A DNA stretch of 64,000 nucleotides, taken from JACVRW01 sp963728155 (GTDB taxonomy: Bacteria > Actinomycetota > Thermoleophilia > Solirubrobacterales > Thermoleophilaceae). The position numbers were made by a program, and so were the translations under genes. The stretch lies in the NCBI GenBank assembly GCA_963728155.1, contig CAVSJF010000006.1, forward strand, positions 372,001 to 436,000, written 5' to 3'. The notes below the pieces were generated by a model. The model saw nothing but the letters and a program-made list of their open reading frames with translations, was not told the DNA's origin and made no database searches. Positions 53,058 to 63,030 of this stretch are shown one piece after another (the first letter of the stretch is position 1; each line of letters begins with the position of its first letter).

Positions 53058-55700
53058 TCAACCGGCCAGAGCCTTCTCTATCTCGCCCCGCGCGACGGCC
53101 AGGGCCTCGGGCAGCTTGGCGGGATCGCGCCCGCCCGCCTGGGCCATCGTGTCCCGCCCCCCGCCGCCTCCGCCGGCCGCCCGGGCGGCGGCGCTGATCA
53201 CGGTTCCGGCCTTCACTCCGCGCTCGACCAGGGCGGGCGCGACGTTGGCCACCAGATGCACGCGGCCGTCGACCGCCGTGCCCAGCACCACCACGGCATC
53301 GCCCAGCCGCTGGCGGACGGCGTCGGAGAGCTCGAGCAGCGCCTTGGCGGCGGGCACCTCGACCTGCTCCACGACGATCCGCGCGCCGCTCAGCTCGGCC
53401 GCGCCGTTCACGAGCTGGTCCGCCGCTCCGCGGTCGGGTCCTCCAGCCGGGCTTCGCGCCAGCTCCTTGGCCCGCTCGTTGAGGCGCTCCACGGCGCGCA
53501 GCGCCTCGTGCTCGGGCACCTTGAGCAACGCGCCGATCTGGCGCAGCGCCTGCGTGCGCTCGCGAAACAGCTCGGCGCTCGCCGGCCCCGTGACCGCCTC
53601 GATGCGGCGCACGTTGGAAGCGCTCGAGGTCTCGCCGGTGAGATGGAAGATCCCGAGCTCGGAAGTGGCCGCGACGTGCGTGCCGCCGCACAGCTCGCGC
53701 GACACGCCGTCGATCTCGACCATGCGCACCCAGTCGCCGTACTTCTCGCCGAACAGGGCCATCGCCCCGAGGCGCACGGCTTCGTCCTTGGTCGTCTCGA
53801 TCGCACGAACCGGGTGATTGGAGGCAATCCACTCCGACACCGCGCCCTCGACGAAGGCGAGGTCGTCCTCGGAGAGGCGCCCGCCGTGGGTGAAGTCGAA
53901 GCGCAGCTTGTCGGGGCCGACGTAGGAGCCGGCCTGGCGCACGTGGCTGCCGAGGCGCTCGCGCAGCGCGGCGTGCAGGAGATGGGTGGCGGTGTGGTTG
54001 CGCATGGTGGCCAGGCGCGTGCGGCGCTCCACCGTCGCGGTCACCGGCTCGCCTTCGCCGAGCTCGCCCTCCACGGGCTCGAGCGCGAGCGCCTGGTCGT
54101 CGCCCAGGCGAAACACGTCGACCACCCGTGCACGCCCGGACGGGGTCTCCACCATCCCGCTGTCGGATACCTGGCCGCCGCCCTCCGCGTAGAAGGGCGA
54201 CTCCTCGAGCTTGGCCAGCAGCCAGCCGTTGGTCCGCTCCGCGACCCTGAGCACGGTCTGGGCCTCGATGGTCTCGTAGCCGACGAAACGCGTGCGAAAG
54301 CCGGCGTCGCGCGCGAAGCGGAGCACCTCCTCGTGCTCGACGTGGACGTCGCCGGCCGATTCGGCCGTCGCGCGCGTACGCGAAGAGCCCCGGCGCGAGA
54401 TCTCGCGGGCGCGCTCCATGAGCTCCTCGAAGCCCTGGTCGTCGACCGACAACCCCTGCTCGGCGAGCAGCTCCTGAGTCATCTCGTAGGGGAACCCGTA
54501 GGTGTCGTGGAGCTTGAAGGCGTCGGCGGCGTCGACCCAGCTGGTGCCCCCCGCCTTGGCCCGCTCGACGATCTCGGCCAGCAGCCGCTCGCCCTGCTCG
54601 AGCGTGCGCCCGAAGCCCTCCTCCTCCGAGCGCGCCCAGCGCTCGATGTTCTCCCGCTCGGTCCGCAGGGCGGGATAGGCGTCGCCCAAGGTCTCCGCCG
54701 CGCGCGCGTAGAGCGCGGGCAGGAAGGGCTCGTCGAGGCCAAGCACCCGGCCCTGCTGAATGGTGCGGCGCATGATGCGGCGCAGGATGTAGCCGCGATC
54801 CTCGTTGCTGGGCACGACCCCGTCGCTGATCAGCAGCGCCGCCGCGCGACCGTGGTCGGCGAGGATGCGCAGGGCGCGGGTGGTGGGGAAGTCCTGCCCG
54901 TTGCGCCGGCCCGAGAGCTCCTCGCCCAGCGCGATAAGGGGTACGAACAGGTCGGTCTCGTAGACCGACTCCACGTCTTGGAGGATGGCCGCCATGCGCT
55001 CGAGGCCCATCCCGGTGTCGATGTTCTGGGCGGGGAGCTCGGGCAGCGAGCCGTCGGCCTGCAGCTCGAACTGCATGAACACGAGGTTCCAGAACTCGAG
55101 ATAGCGCTCGGTGTCGTCGCCCGGACGGTCGGTCTCCGCACCGAAGGCGGGGCCGCGGTCGAGATAGAGCTCCGAGCAGGGGCCGCACGGGCCGGTCGGC
55201 CCGGACTGCCAGAAGTTGTCGTCGCGGCCCAGCAGGACGATGCGCTCGTCGGGCACGCCGACCGCGCGCCAGCAGGCGATCGCCTCGCTGTCGGGGCCGA
55301 GGCCGAGCTCCTCGTCGCCGCCGAAGACGGTGATCCAGATCTTGTCGAAATCGAGCCCCAAGCCGTTGATGGCGAAGTCGAGCGCGAACTCGACCGCGCC
55401 CTCCTTGAAGTAGTCGCCCACCGAGAAGTTGCCCAGCATCTCGAACAGGGTGAGATGGCGGTGAGTCATGCCCACGTTCTCGATGTCCGTCGTGCGGAAC
55501 GTCTTCTGGCAGGAGGTCAGCCGCCTAGAGGGCGGCTCCTCCTCACCGCGGAAGTACGGCTTGAAGGGCTGCATGCCCGCCGTCGTGAGCAGAACCGTGG
55601 GATCATAGGAGGAGGGAACGAGCGAGGCCGAGGGCACCCGCAGGTGGCCGCGCTCCTCGAAGAACGACAGGTACTGCTCCCGGATCTGGGCGGCTTTCAT
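53058..55700 (-). CDS. alaS: Alanyl-tRNA synthetase
   Basis: An 880-residue class II synthetase that charges tRNA-Ala. The N-terminal part has LFEMLGNFSVGDYFKE, GPTGPCGPCSELYLDRG and NIDTGMGLERMA. The editing domain has the metal site NHTATHLLHAAL (HxxxH) and CGGTHVAATSELG. The C-terminal C-Ala domain ends in ARAAGGGGGGRDTMAQAGGR. All blocks are in one frame. ATG at 55700 is the conserved start; another ATG at 55706 is in frame. It begins the run alaS-ruvX-mltG-aroE. Confidence 0.97.
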   Translation of the reverse strand: MKAAQIREQYLSFFEERGHLRVPSASLVPSSYDPTVLLTTAGMQPFKPYFRGEEEPPSRRLTSCQKTFRTTDIENVGMTHRHLTLFEMLGNFSVGDYFKEGAVEFALDFAINGLGLDFDKIWITVFGGDEELGLGPDSEAIACWRAVGVPDERIVLLGRDDNFWQSGPTGPCGPCSELYLDRGPAFGAETDRPGDDTERYLEFWNLVFMQFELQADGSLPELPAQNIDTGMGLERMAAILQDVESVYETDLFVPLIALGEELSGRRNGQDFPTTRALRILADHGRAAALLISDGVVPSNEDRGYILRRIMRRTIQQGRVLGLDEPFLPALYARAAETLGDAYPALRTERENIERWARSEEEGFGRTLEQGERLLAEIVERAKAGGTSWVDAADAFKLHDTYGFPYEMTQELLAEQGLSVDDQGFEELMERAREISRRGSSRTRATAESAGDVHVEHEEVLRFARDAGFRTRFVGYETIEAQTVLRVAERTNGWLLAKLEESPFYAEGGGQVSDSGMVETPSGRARVVDVFRLGDDQALALEPVEGELGEGEPVTATVERRTRLATMRNHTATHLLHAALRERLGSHVRQAGSYVGPDKLRFDFTHGGRLSEDDLAFVEGAVSEWIASNHPVRAIETTKDEAVRLGAMALFGEKYGDWVRMVEIDGVSRELCGGTHVAATSELGIFHLTGETSSASNVRRIEAVTGPASAELFRERTQALRQIGALLKVPEHEALRAVERLNERAKELARSPAGGPDRGAADQLVNGAAELSGARIVVEQVEVPAAKALLELSDAVRQRLGDAVVVLGTAVDGRVHLVANVAPALVERGVKAGTVISAAARAAGGGGGGRDTMAQAGGRDPAKLPEALAVARGEIEKALAG

Positions 55701-55817
55701 AGCCAAGGCAGTCTAGGAGCAAGGGCCGCTCGACCGAGTTTGCTGGTTACGCCTAATCTTGTTCGAACCCTAACAACGCTGTGGAGCTTCACGGCTCCGA
55801 ACATGTGCATTGCGACA

Positions 55818-57239
55818 ATGTCCGAGCGATTTAACCGGAAAGACCACACGATCGTTGGAGTGCTGGCCGAGCAGCTAGTGGGAGAAGCTCGCGAGCGGAG
55901 AAAACGACGTATGGATCTTCGCGAGCGAAGGGTGGACGGTACGTCCGCCTGCCTCTTCGTGCTCGCAGCCGGTCTTCTCGCCTTCCTCGCGCCCGACGCA
56001 CGGACCGCCGATCCCATATTGATAGCGGCGCTGGTGGGCGCCTACGCGGTGGTCTCGCGGGTCCGCTTCGAGTTCGGAGACCTCTACGTGGTCCCCGAAC
56101 AGCTGATCTTCGTGCCGCTGCTGGTGCTGGCACCGCTGCCCCTCGTGCCCCTGCTGGTGATGGCCGCCGGGCTCCTTTCGCTCGTGCCCGACTTCCTCAA
56201 CGGCGCTTGGCACCGGGACAGATGGGTCACCTGCATCGGCGACTCGTGGTTCTCCCTCGGGCCGGTACTGGTCCTTCTCGCGCTCGCCCCCGGGACGCCG
56301 AGCCTGGATCAGGCGCCGGTCTACGCGCTGGCCTTCGGCGCGCAGGTGTCGAGCGACGTGCTCTGGGGGCTGATCAGGGACCGCCTGACCAAGCGTCGCC
56401 TGCCGATCACGGAGATCCTTCGCAACTACAGCGGCACCGCTCGTGTCGATGCCGTGCTCGCCCCCCTGGCCTTCTTCGTCTCGCTGGCCGCGGTGTCCGA
56501 GCCCGCCTGCCTCCTCGCTCTCGCCCCGCTGGTGTGGCTGCTGGATCTATTCGCCCGCGACCGCCGCGAGCGCTATGCCGCGGCCCTCGAACTCCACCGG
56601 GCCTACCGCGGCACGGTGATGCTCCTCTCCGACGTGGTCGAGTTCGACGATCCCTATACCGCCCAGCACAGCCGGTCGATCGTGGATCTCGTGCACGTGG
56701 TGGCCAACGAGATGGGGGTCGACGAGATCGACCGTCAGGAGCTGGAGTTCGCCGCCCTGCTCCACGACGTCGGCAAGATCGCGATGCCCAAGGAGATACT
56801 CCACAAGCCATCGGCGCTCACCGAGGCGGAGTTCGAGGTCATGAAGATGCACACGATCGAGGGGCAGTTCATGCTCGACCGGGTCGGCGGCCTGCTCGGG
56901 AGAGTCGGCGAGATCGTGCGCTCCTGCCACGAGCGCTGGGACGGAACCGGATACCCCGACGGGCTCAAGGGCTCAGAGATCCCCTTCGCGTCCCGCATCG
57001 TCTTCGCCTGCGACGCGTTCAACGCGATGACCACCGATCGCGTCTACCGGCTCGCGCTCGGGACCGAGCAGGCACTCGAGGAGCTGACCGCCAACGCCGG
57101 CACACAGTTCGACCCCGACGTGGTGGCCGTGCTCATCGAAGCCGTGCGGGCGGGTACACCGCTCACGGCCCCCGTCGAGGGCATACGTGCCGTCCTGGCA
57201 AGCACGCAGCTACCGCGTGGCGTGGGCGCTTCGGCCTAG
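55818..57239 (+). CDS. HD-GYP domain c-di-GMP phosphodiesterase, membrane-bound
   Basis: A 473-residue protein with about six N-terminal membrane segments (residues 45-250, for example SACLFVLAAGLLAFLAPDAR and LLVLAPLPLVPLLVMAAGLL). A cytoplasmic HD-GYP domain follows: HSRSIVDLVHVVANEMGVDE, ALLHDVGKIAMPKEILHKPS and HERWDGTGYPDGLKG. These are the HD metal ligands and the GYP loop of phosphodiesterases that degrade c-di-GMP to GMP. ATG at 55818 is used; ATG 55803 is in frame. It opposes alaS and overlaps the convergent MFS gene by 30 nt. Confidence 0.9.
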   Translation: MSERFNRKDHTIVGVLAEQLVGEARERRKRRMDLRERRVDGTSACLFVLAAGLLAFLAPDARTADPILIAALVGAYAVVSRVRFEFGDLYVVPEQLIFVPLLVLAPLPLVPLLVMAAGLLSLVPDFLNGAWHRDRWVTCIGDSWFSLGPVLVLLALAPGTPSLDQAPVYALAFGAQVSSDVLWGLIRDRLTKRRLPITEILRNYSGTARVDAVLAPLAFFVSLAAVSEPACLLALAPLVWLLDLFARDRRERYAAALELHRAYRGTVMLLSDVVEFDDPYTAQHSRSIVDLVHVVANEMGVDEIDRQELEFAALLHDVGKIAMPKEILHKPSALTEAEFEVMKMHTIEGQFMLDRVGGLLGRVGEIVRSCHERWDGTGYPDGLKGSEIPFASRIVFACDAFNAMTTDRVYRLALGTEQALEELTANAGTQFDPDVVAVLIEAVRAGTPLTAPVEGIRAVLASTQLPRGVGASA

Positions 57240-58478
57240 CGGCATCCGGTCCGCTTCCTGCTCCTGCTCCGCCGGCCACTGGGATCGCAGCGCGATCGCC
57301 ATCACCAGGCCCACGACCAGCCCCGCGGCCCCGGCGGCCAGGATCACGGTGCGCGGGCCGGCCACCGAGAGCACCGCCCCGGCGCTGAGAAAGGCGATGC
57401 CAAAACCCCAGTTCACGAGGGTGTCCGAGATGGCGAAGACCCGGCCCTGAAGGCCGGCGACCACGGTCTCCTGGATCAGCAGCCGTTCGTGCACCAAGAG
57501 CACGCCGTTGCCGAAGCCCGCTAGGGCGAACGCGGCCAGCGCGACAGTCACCGTCCCCGAGAGCCCGCAGGCCACGAAACCGATCGCCATGGCCAGGATG
57601 CCACCGATGTAGCGGCGCTTGAGCACCTGGGCCGACCCGCCGCCCGCTCCAGAGAGGGAGCCGGCGATGAAGCCGACCCCGAACAGAGCGACCAGCACCG
57701 AGAACTCCGCGTCGCCCCCGTCCAGTGCGCCGGTCACGAACGGCAGCTCGGATACGTTGAAGAACCCGGCACAGAGAAGTGCTCCCGTCGAGGCGGCGAT
57801 GACGAGGCGTATCCCGGGCATACCGGCCACGGCCTTCACGCCCTCGCTCGCCTCGCGCCAGAGCCCGGCCCGCGGGCCGGACACCTCGGGCGCGGCCCGC
57901 GGTCCGAAGTCCATGCGCGCGAGCAGGCCCGCGGAGACCACGAAGGTCAAGCCGTTCACGAAGAGGAGCGCCTGCGCGCTGCCGAGCAGCAGGCCCAGCG
58001 CGGCGATCGCCGGGCCTGCGGTGAAACCGAGATCCACGATCGCCCCGTAGAGCGAGGTGGCCGCCGGCCGGTTCTCCTTCTCCACGAGGCTCGGCAGCGC
58101 TGCCAGTGCCGAGGGCTTGAATAGAGCGGTGCCGATGCCCGCCACGAAGGCGAACAGGACCGTGAGCTCGATCCCGGGTACGAACGCGATCGCGATGAAG
58201 GCTCCCGCGCGCAGCAGGTCCCCGATCACGACGCACGAGCGCCGCGACCAACGGTCGGCCGCCGCTCCGAGCACCGGGCCGAAGACCATGGAGGGAAGGA
58301 GCTCGGCGAGCAGAACCGCGCTGATCGCCCAAGCCGAGCGGTAGCGCTCGTAGGCGAGCACCAGCAGGGCCACATAGGCGGCGCCTGTACCCAGCGAGGA
58401 CTGTGTGAGCGCGGCGAAGAACACGCGCCCCCGCCGCTCGCTGGTCAGGAGCCTTCCGGTTTTCGTGATTCCGTTCAC
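57210..58478 (-). CDS. MFS transporter (drug/metabolite exporter type)
   Basis: A 422-residue major facilitator with about 12 membrane segments. The loop motif between TM2 and TM3 reads FGPVLGAAADRWSRRSCVVI, and the second half carries IAGSLSGAGGGSAQVLKRRY at the equivalent loop. It resembles the MFS_3/enterobactin-exporter-like group. GTG at 58478 is preferred because the first membrane segment then starts near residue 20. A CGGCAGG/CCTGCCG hairpin lies just upstream. The substrate is unknown. Confidence 0.87.
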   Translation of the reverse strand: MNGITKTGRLLTSERRGRVFFAALTQSSLGTGAAYVALLVLAYERYRSAWAISAVLLAELLPSMVFGPVLGAAADRWSRRSCVVIGDLLRAGAFIAIAFVPGIELTVLFAFVAGIGTALFKPSALAALPSLVEKENRPAATSLYGAIVDLGFTAGPAIAALGLLLGSAQALLFVNGLTFVVSAGLLARMDFGPRAAPEVSGPRAGLWREASEGVKAVAGMPGIRLVIAASTGALLCAGFFNVSELPFVTGALDGGDAEFSVLVALFGVGFIAGSLSGAGGGSAQVLKRRYIGGILAMAIGFVACGLSGTVTVALAAFALAGFGNGVLLVHERLLIQETVVAGLQGRVFAISDTLVNWGFGIAFLSAGAVLSVAGPRTVILAAGAAGLVVGLVMAIALRSQWPAEQEQEADRMPLGRSAHATR

Positions 58479-58768
58479 GGCAGGCGACAGCAGGGTAACG
58501 ACACCTGCCGCTCGCCACACCGGGAACGGTAAAGCCGCGCCTCAGGCGCGGTACTACGGACGATTAGTGACGGCCAGGCATACGGCACCTCCCCCATCCT
58601 TGGGCTACGAGACACCAGCCTCCCTTGGGGTCTACTACCCAACTTCGGAAGTACTTGCACTAGGTGATTCAGCCAACCTGTGCACGGCGCGCGTCACTCT
58701 GGCAAAAAAAACCAGGGACTACAACCTTCGTCCACTTTTCGGCTCGTAAGGGGTGCAGTCGCTCGGCT
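58479..58768. other. 290-nt interval rich in small palindromes, no gene seen
   Basis: The open frames here have no conserved text. The interval includes the hairpins CCGCGCC-TCA-GGCGCGG (58535-58551), CTGG-N9-CCAG around an A8 tract (58700-58715) and GGCTCGTA/TACGAGCC (58741-58748 with 58770-58777), which overlaps the stop of the peptide-transporter ATPase gene. It could contain that operon's terminator plus the MFS promoter. GC content is lower than in neighbouring genes. Confidence 0.5.
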
Positions 58769-59880
<1,112 letters not shown>

Positions 59881-59884
<4 letters not shown>

Positions 59885-60939
59885 GCCGCGGGCGCCTCCT
59901 CGGCCTTGTCGGCGAGACCTATCTCGCCGGGCCGCACCTCGCGTCGCTGGCGCTTCTCCTCGACCGACAGCCAGCAGCGGTCGCGGTGGCCGTCCTGCCC
60001 ATCGATGCGCGCCTCCAGCGGCGGCACCTCGGCGCACTTGGCGAACTCATGCGGGCAGCGGGGCCGGAAGTGGCAGCCCTTGGGCCGGTTGGCCAGCGAG
60101 GGCGGAAGGCCCTTGATCGCCGGCAGGCGCTCGGGCCGGGGACGGTCGACGCGCGTGATCGAGCCGAGCAGCCCCCAGGTGTAGGGATGCTGGGGGTCGT
60201 AGAAGATCTGGTCGAGCGTGCCCTCCTCCACGATCCGCCCCGAGTACATCACCGCGATCCGGTCGGCGATGTCGGCCACCACCCCGAGGTCGTGGGTCAC
60301 CAGGATCACCGCGGCGCCCGTCTCCTCGCGCAGCTCGCGCATCGTCTGAAGGATCTGGGCCTGGATCGTCACGTCGAGCGCGGTGGTGGGCTCGTCGGCG
60401 ATCAGGACCGAGGGGTTGCACGACAGGGCCAGCGCGATCATCACCCGCTGGCGCATGCCTCCGGAGAACTCGAACGGGTAGTTGTCGACGCGCTCGCGCG
60501 CCCGTGGGATACCGACCCGCTCCAACAGCTCGACGCAGCGCTCGGTCGCCTGCTGGTCGGGGATGCCCTCGTGCTCCTGGATCTGCTCGGCGATCTGGCT
60601 GCGGATCTTGACTACCGGGTTGAGCGAGGTCATGGGGTCCTGGAAGATCATCGCGATCTCCGCCCCGCGCACCTTGCGCAGCTCGTCCTCCGAAGCGTTG
60701 ATCAGCTCGGTGCCCTTGTAGGTGGCCGTGCCCTCGAAGTCCGCATTGGGTGAGCGGGTCAGACCCAGCAGAGTCATTGCGGTGACCGACTTGCCCGAGC
60801 CCGATTCCCCGACCACCGCGAGTACCTCACCCGCTTCCAAGTCGAAGCTGACCCCGTCGACCGCCACCACCGAGCCCTCCTCGGTGGCGAAGGACACGCG
60901 CAGGTCATCGACCGCCAGGAGCGGCTCCGAGCCGCTCAC
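59881..60939 (-). CDS. oppD: Dipeptide/oligopeptide ABC transporter ATPase (OppD/DppD-type)
   Basis: A 352-residue ATPase subunit. Walker A is GESGSGKSVTA, the signature EFSGGMRQRVMIALAL and Walker B SVLIADEPTTALD. The C-terminal segment PKGCHFRPRCPHEFAKCAEV is the cysteine-bearing extension (iron-sulfur-cluster-type in some relatives). ATGA overlap with the permease gene upstream and GTGA overlap with oppF downstream show coupling. Confidence 0.94.
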
Positions 60940-61883
60940 TGCAGCCGAATCCGGGGGTCCAGGTACGCGTACAGGATGTCCACCACCGCGTTGAGCAGCA
61001 CGATGAAGAAGGCCGCGAACATGGTGGTGGCCAGCACCGGCGGCACATCGAGCTGGCCGATCGCCTCCGCCGCGTACTGCCCCACTCCCTGCAGGTCGAA
61101 CACGGTCTCGGTGAGAATCGCCCCACCCCCTACCACGGCGCCGAAGTCGAGGCCCCAGAGCGTGACGATGGGGATCATCGAGTTACGCAGCACGTGGCGA
61201 ACCATGATCTGGCGCTCGCCGAGGCCCTTGGCCCGCGCCGTGCGCACGTAGTCCTCGTTGACCGTGTCGAGCACGTTGGAGCGCAGCACGCGCGAGTAGA
61301 AGCCGATGAACAGGATGGCCAGGACCGACCACGGCAGGATCAGGTGATAGGCCCAGTCGATCGGGTCCTCGGTGAACTCCACGTAGCCGCCGTTGGGAAA
61401 TAATCCGAGCTTGTACCCCAGGTAGTGGTTGGCCAGGGCCCCGAGCCAGAAGACGGGCATCGATATGCCGATCAGCGCGATGATGGTGAGGAAGCGGTCG
61501 GCGAACTTTCCCGCCTTCACGGCGCTGTAGAGCCCGAAGCAGATCGCCACGAACATCCACAACAGCGCCGCGCCGACGGCAAGGGACAGCGTGCGCGGCA
61601 GCCCCTTGAGGATCTCCTCGCCCACGGGCAGCTGGGTGAACTGCGAGACCAGGTCCCCGGTGAAGACCTTCTTCATGGTGGTGGCGTACTGCACGAAGAC
61701 GTTGTCGTTGAAGCCCCACTCCTCGCGGATGGCCGCAATCGTGGACTCGCTGGCCTGGCGCCCCGCCATCCGCACCGCGGGGTCGCTGTTGGGGATCACG
61801 TTGAAGATCGCGAACGTGAGCACCGACACCGCGAACATCACCAACAGCATCTGCAGCAGCCGGCGGACGATGAAGCGGGCCAC
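60936..61883 (-). CDS. oppB: Dipeptide/oligopeptide ABC transporter permease (OppB/DppB-type)
   Basis: A 315-residue inner-membrane permease with six segments. It starts RFIVRRLLQMLLVMFAVSVL and has the DppB/OppB loop GRQASESTIAAIREEWGFND. The EAA loop DYVRTARAKGLGERQIMVRH contacts the ATPases. In this operon the C-type permease is encoded before the B-type, the reverse of the usual order. It is 6 nt downstream of oppC. Confidence 0.93.
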   Translation of the reverse strand: MARFIVRRLLQMLLVMFAVSVLTFAIFNVIPNSDPAVRMAGRQASESTIAAIREEWGFNDNVFVQYATTMKKVFTGDLVSQFTQLPVGEEILKGLPRTLSLAVGAALLWMFVAICFGLYSAVKAGKFADRFLTIIALIGISMPVFWLGALANHYLGYKLGLFPNGGYVEFTEDPIDWAYHLILPWSVLAILFIGFYSRVLRSNVLDTVNEDYVRTARAKGLGERQIMVRHVLRNSMIPIVTLWGLDFGAVVGGGAILTETVFDLQGVGQYAAEAIGQLDVPPVLATTMFAAFFIVLLNAVVDILYAYLDPRIRLQ

Positions 61884-61889
61884 GGCGGG

Positions 61890-62930
61890 TTAGCGCTCCA
61901 GCCGTACCTTGGCGCGCGGGTCGAGGGCGTCACGCACGCCGTCGCCGAACACGTTCAGCGCCAGCACGGTCAGCACCAGCATCAGGCCCGGCACCACCGT
62001 GAGGTGCGGTGCGGTGGCGATGCGCTCGACTCCCTCGTCGATCATGGTGCCCCACGACGGGTTGGGCGGCCGCACGCCGGCGCCGAGGAAGGAGAGCGCG
62101 GCCTCCAGCAGCACCGCGTTGGCGATCAGCAGGGTGAAGAAGACGAGCAGGGTCGAGATCAGGTTGGGCACGACCTCGGTGAACATGATCCGCAGCGGGC
62201 CGGCCCCCTGGGCGCGAGCCGCCTCCACGAACTCCTTCTCGCGCAGCGACAGCACCTGGCCGCGGATCGGTCTGGCCATATAGGGCACGTAGACCAAGCC
62301 GATGATGAAGGTCGGTATCAGCAGGGAGTCACCGGAGATGTGTATCGGGCCCAGCTGAAGCCCCCCCAGCGCAAACGCCACGCCCAGCGCCACCCCCAGG
62401 ATCACCACCGGGAACGACCACATGATGTCGAGCAGCGACCGGATCACCACGTCGGATGGGCCCCGGAAGTAGCCCGCGATCACGCCCAGGATGATCGAGA
62501 GGATCGTGGTCATCAGCGCCGCGGCTATGCCGATCATCAGCGAGTTGCGCCCGCCGTAGAGCAGCCGCACCATGATGTCGCGGCCGTTGCTGTCCGCTCC
62601 CAGGAAGAACTCGCCCTGGTAGGTGGGCCCGATCGGCACCCCGTCGAGGCCCACCACGTTCGTCTTCTTGCCATCCACCACGATGGTGTCGCTGAGGTGG
62701 TTCTCGGTCGGGGTGGTGTGAGCCACGTGCTTGGCCCACAGCGGCGCGGCCACGCAGGCCAGTACCAGCAGGATGAACAGCACGCCGAAGGCGATGGCCA
62801 CCCGGTTGCGCTTCAGGCGGCGAAAGCCAAGACGCCAAGGGCCGACGCCATGAACGTGTTCGCGTTCGGCCTCTTCCTCCCAGGCCGCCGGGCCTTGGAG
62901 TGTCCCTTCCAGTGCAGGCTCAGTGGCCAT
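61890..62930 (-). CDS. oppC: Dipeptide/oligopeptide ABC transporter permease (OppC/DppC-type)
   Basis: A 346-residue permease. It has an N-terminal cytoplasmic tail, the first membrane segment (AIAFGVLFILLVLACVAAPL), an insert of about 50 residues between TM1 and TM2 (FLGADSNGRDIMVRLLYGGR marks its end) and the EAA loop EFVEAARAQGAGPLRIMFTE. ATG at 62930 is preferred. It begins 100 nt after the binding-protein gene, across a strong hairpin. Confidence 0.92.
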   Translation of the reverse strand: MATEPALEGTLQGPAAWEEEAEREHVHGVGPWRLGFRRLKRNRVAIAFGVLFILLVLACVAAPLWAKHVAHTTPTENHLSDTIVVDGKKTNVVGLDGVPIGPTYQGEFFLGADSNGRDIMVRLLYGGRNSLMIGIAAALMTTILSIILGVIAGYFRGPSDVVIRSLLDIMWSFPVVILGVALGVAFALGGLQLGPIHISGDSLLIPTFIIGLVYVPYMARPIRGQVLSLREKEFVEAARAQGAGPLRIMFTEVVPNLISTLLVFFTLLIANAVLLEAALSFLGAGVRPPNPSWGTMIDEGVERIATAPHLTVVPGLMLVLTVLALNVFGDGVRDALDPRAKVRLER

Positions 62931-62972
62931 CAGATCGCTTCTGATCCCTCCCTCAAGGGACAACATACCTCA

Positions 62973-63000
62973 GGGGGAGGGCGCCGGAGCGCCCTCCCCC
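62973..63000 (-). terminator. Perfect 12-bp hairpin between the binding-protein gene and oppC
   Basis: GGGGGAGGGCGC-CGGA-GCGCCCTCCCCC is an uninterrupted 12-bp stem with a 4-nt loop, 30 nt after the binding-protein stop codon. Such intercistronic hairpins commonly stabilise the binding-protein message or partly terminate, so that the soluble receptor is made in excess over the membrane subunits. Confidence 0.8.
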
Positions 63001-63030
63001 GAGGTTCGATCGATTACGGAACTTCGGTGG

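Noticed and set aside
52977..55800. A very long open frame antisense to alaS, continuous with the HD-GYP gene
   Set aside because: It is the GC-rich shadow of alaS; the text is low-complexity and only the part after 55800 (the HD-GYP protein) shows conserved domains.
58560..58690. Possible known riboswitch (c-di-AMP or guanidine type) before the MFS gene
   Set aside because: None of the conserved core blocks that I know for these classes is present; recorded only as an unexplained structured interval.
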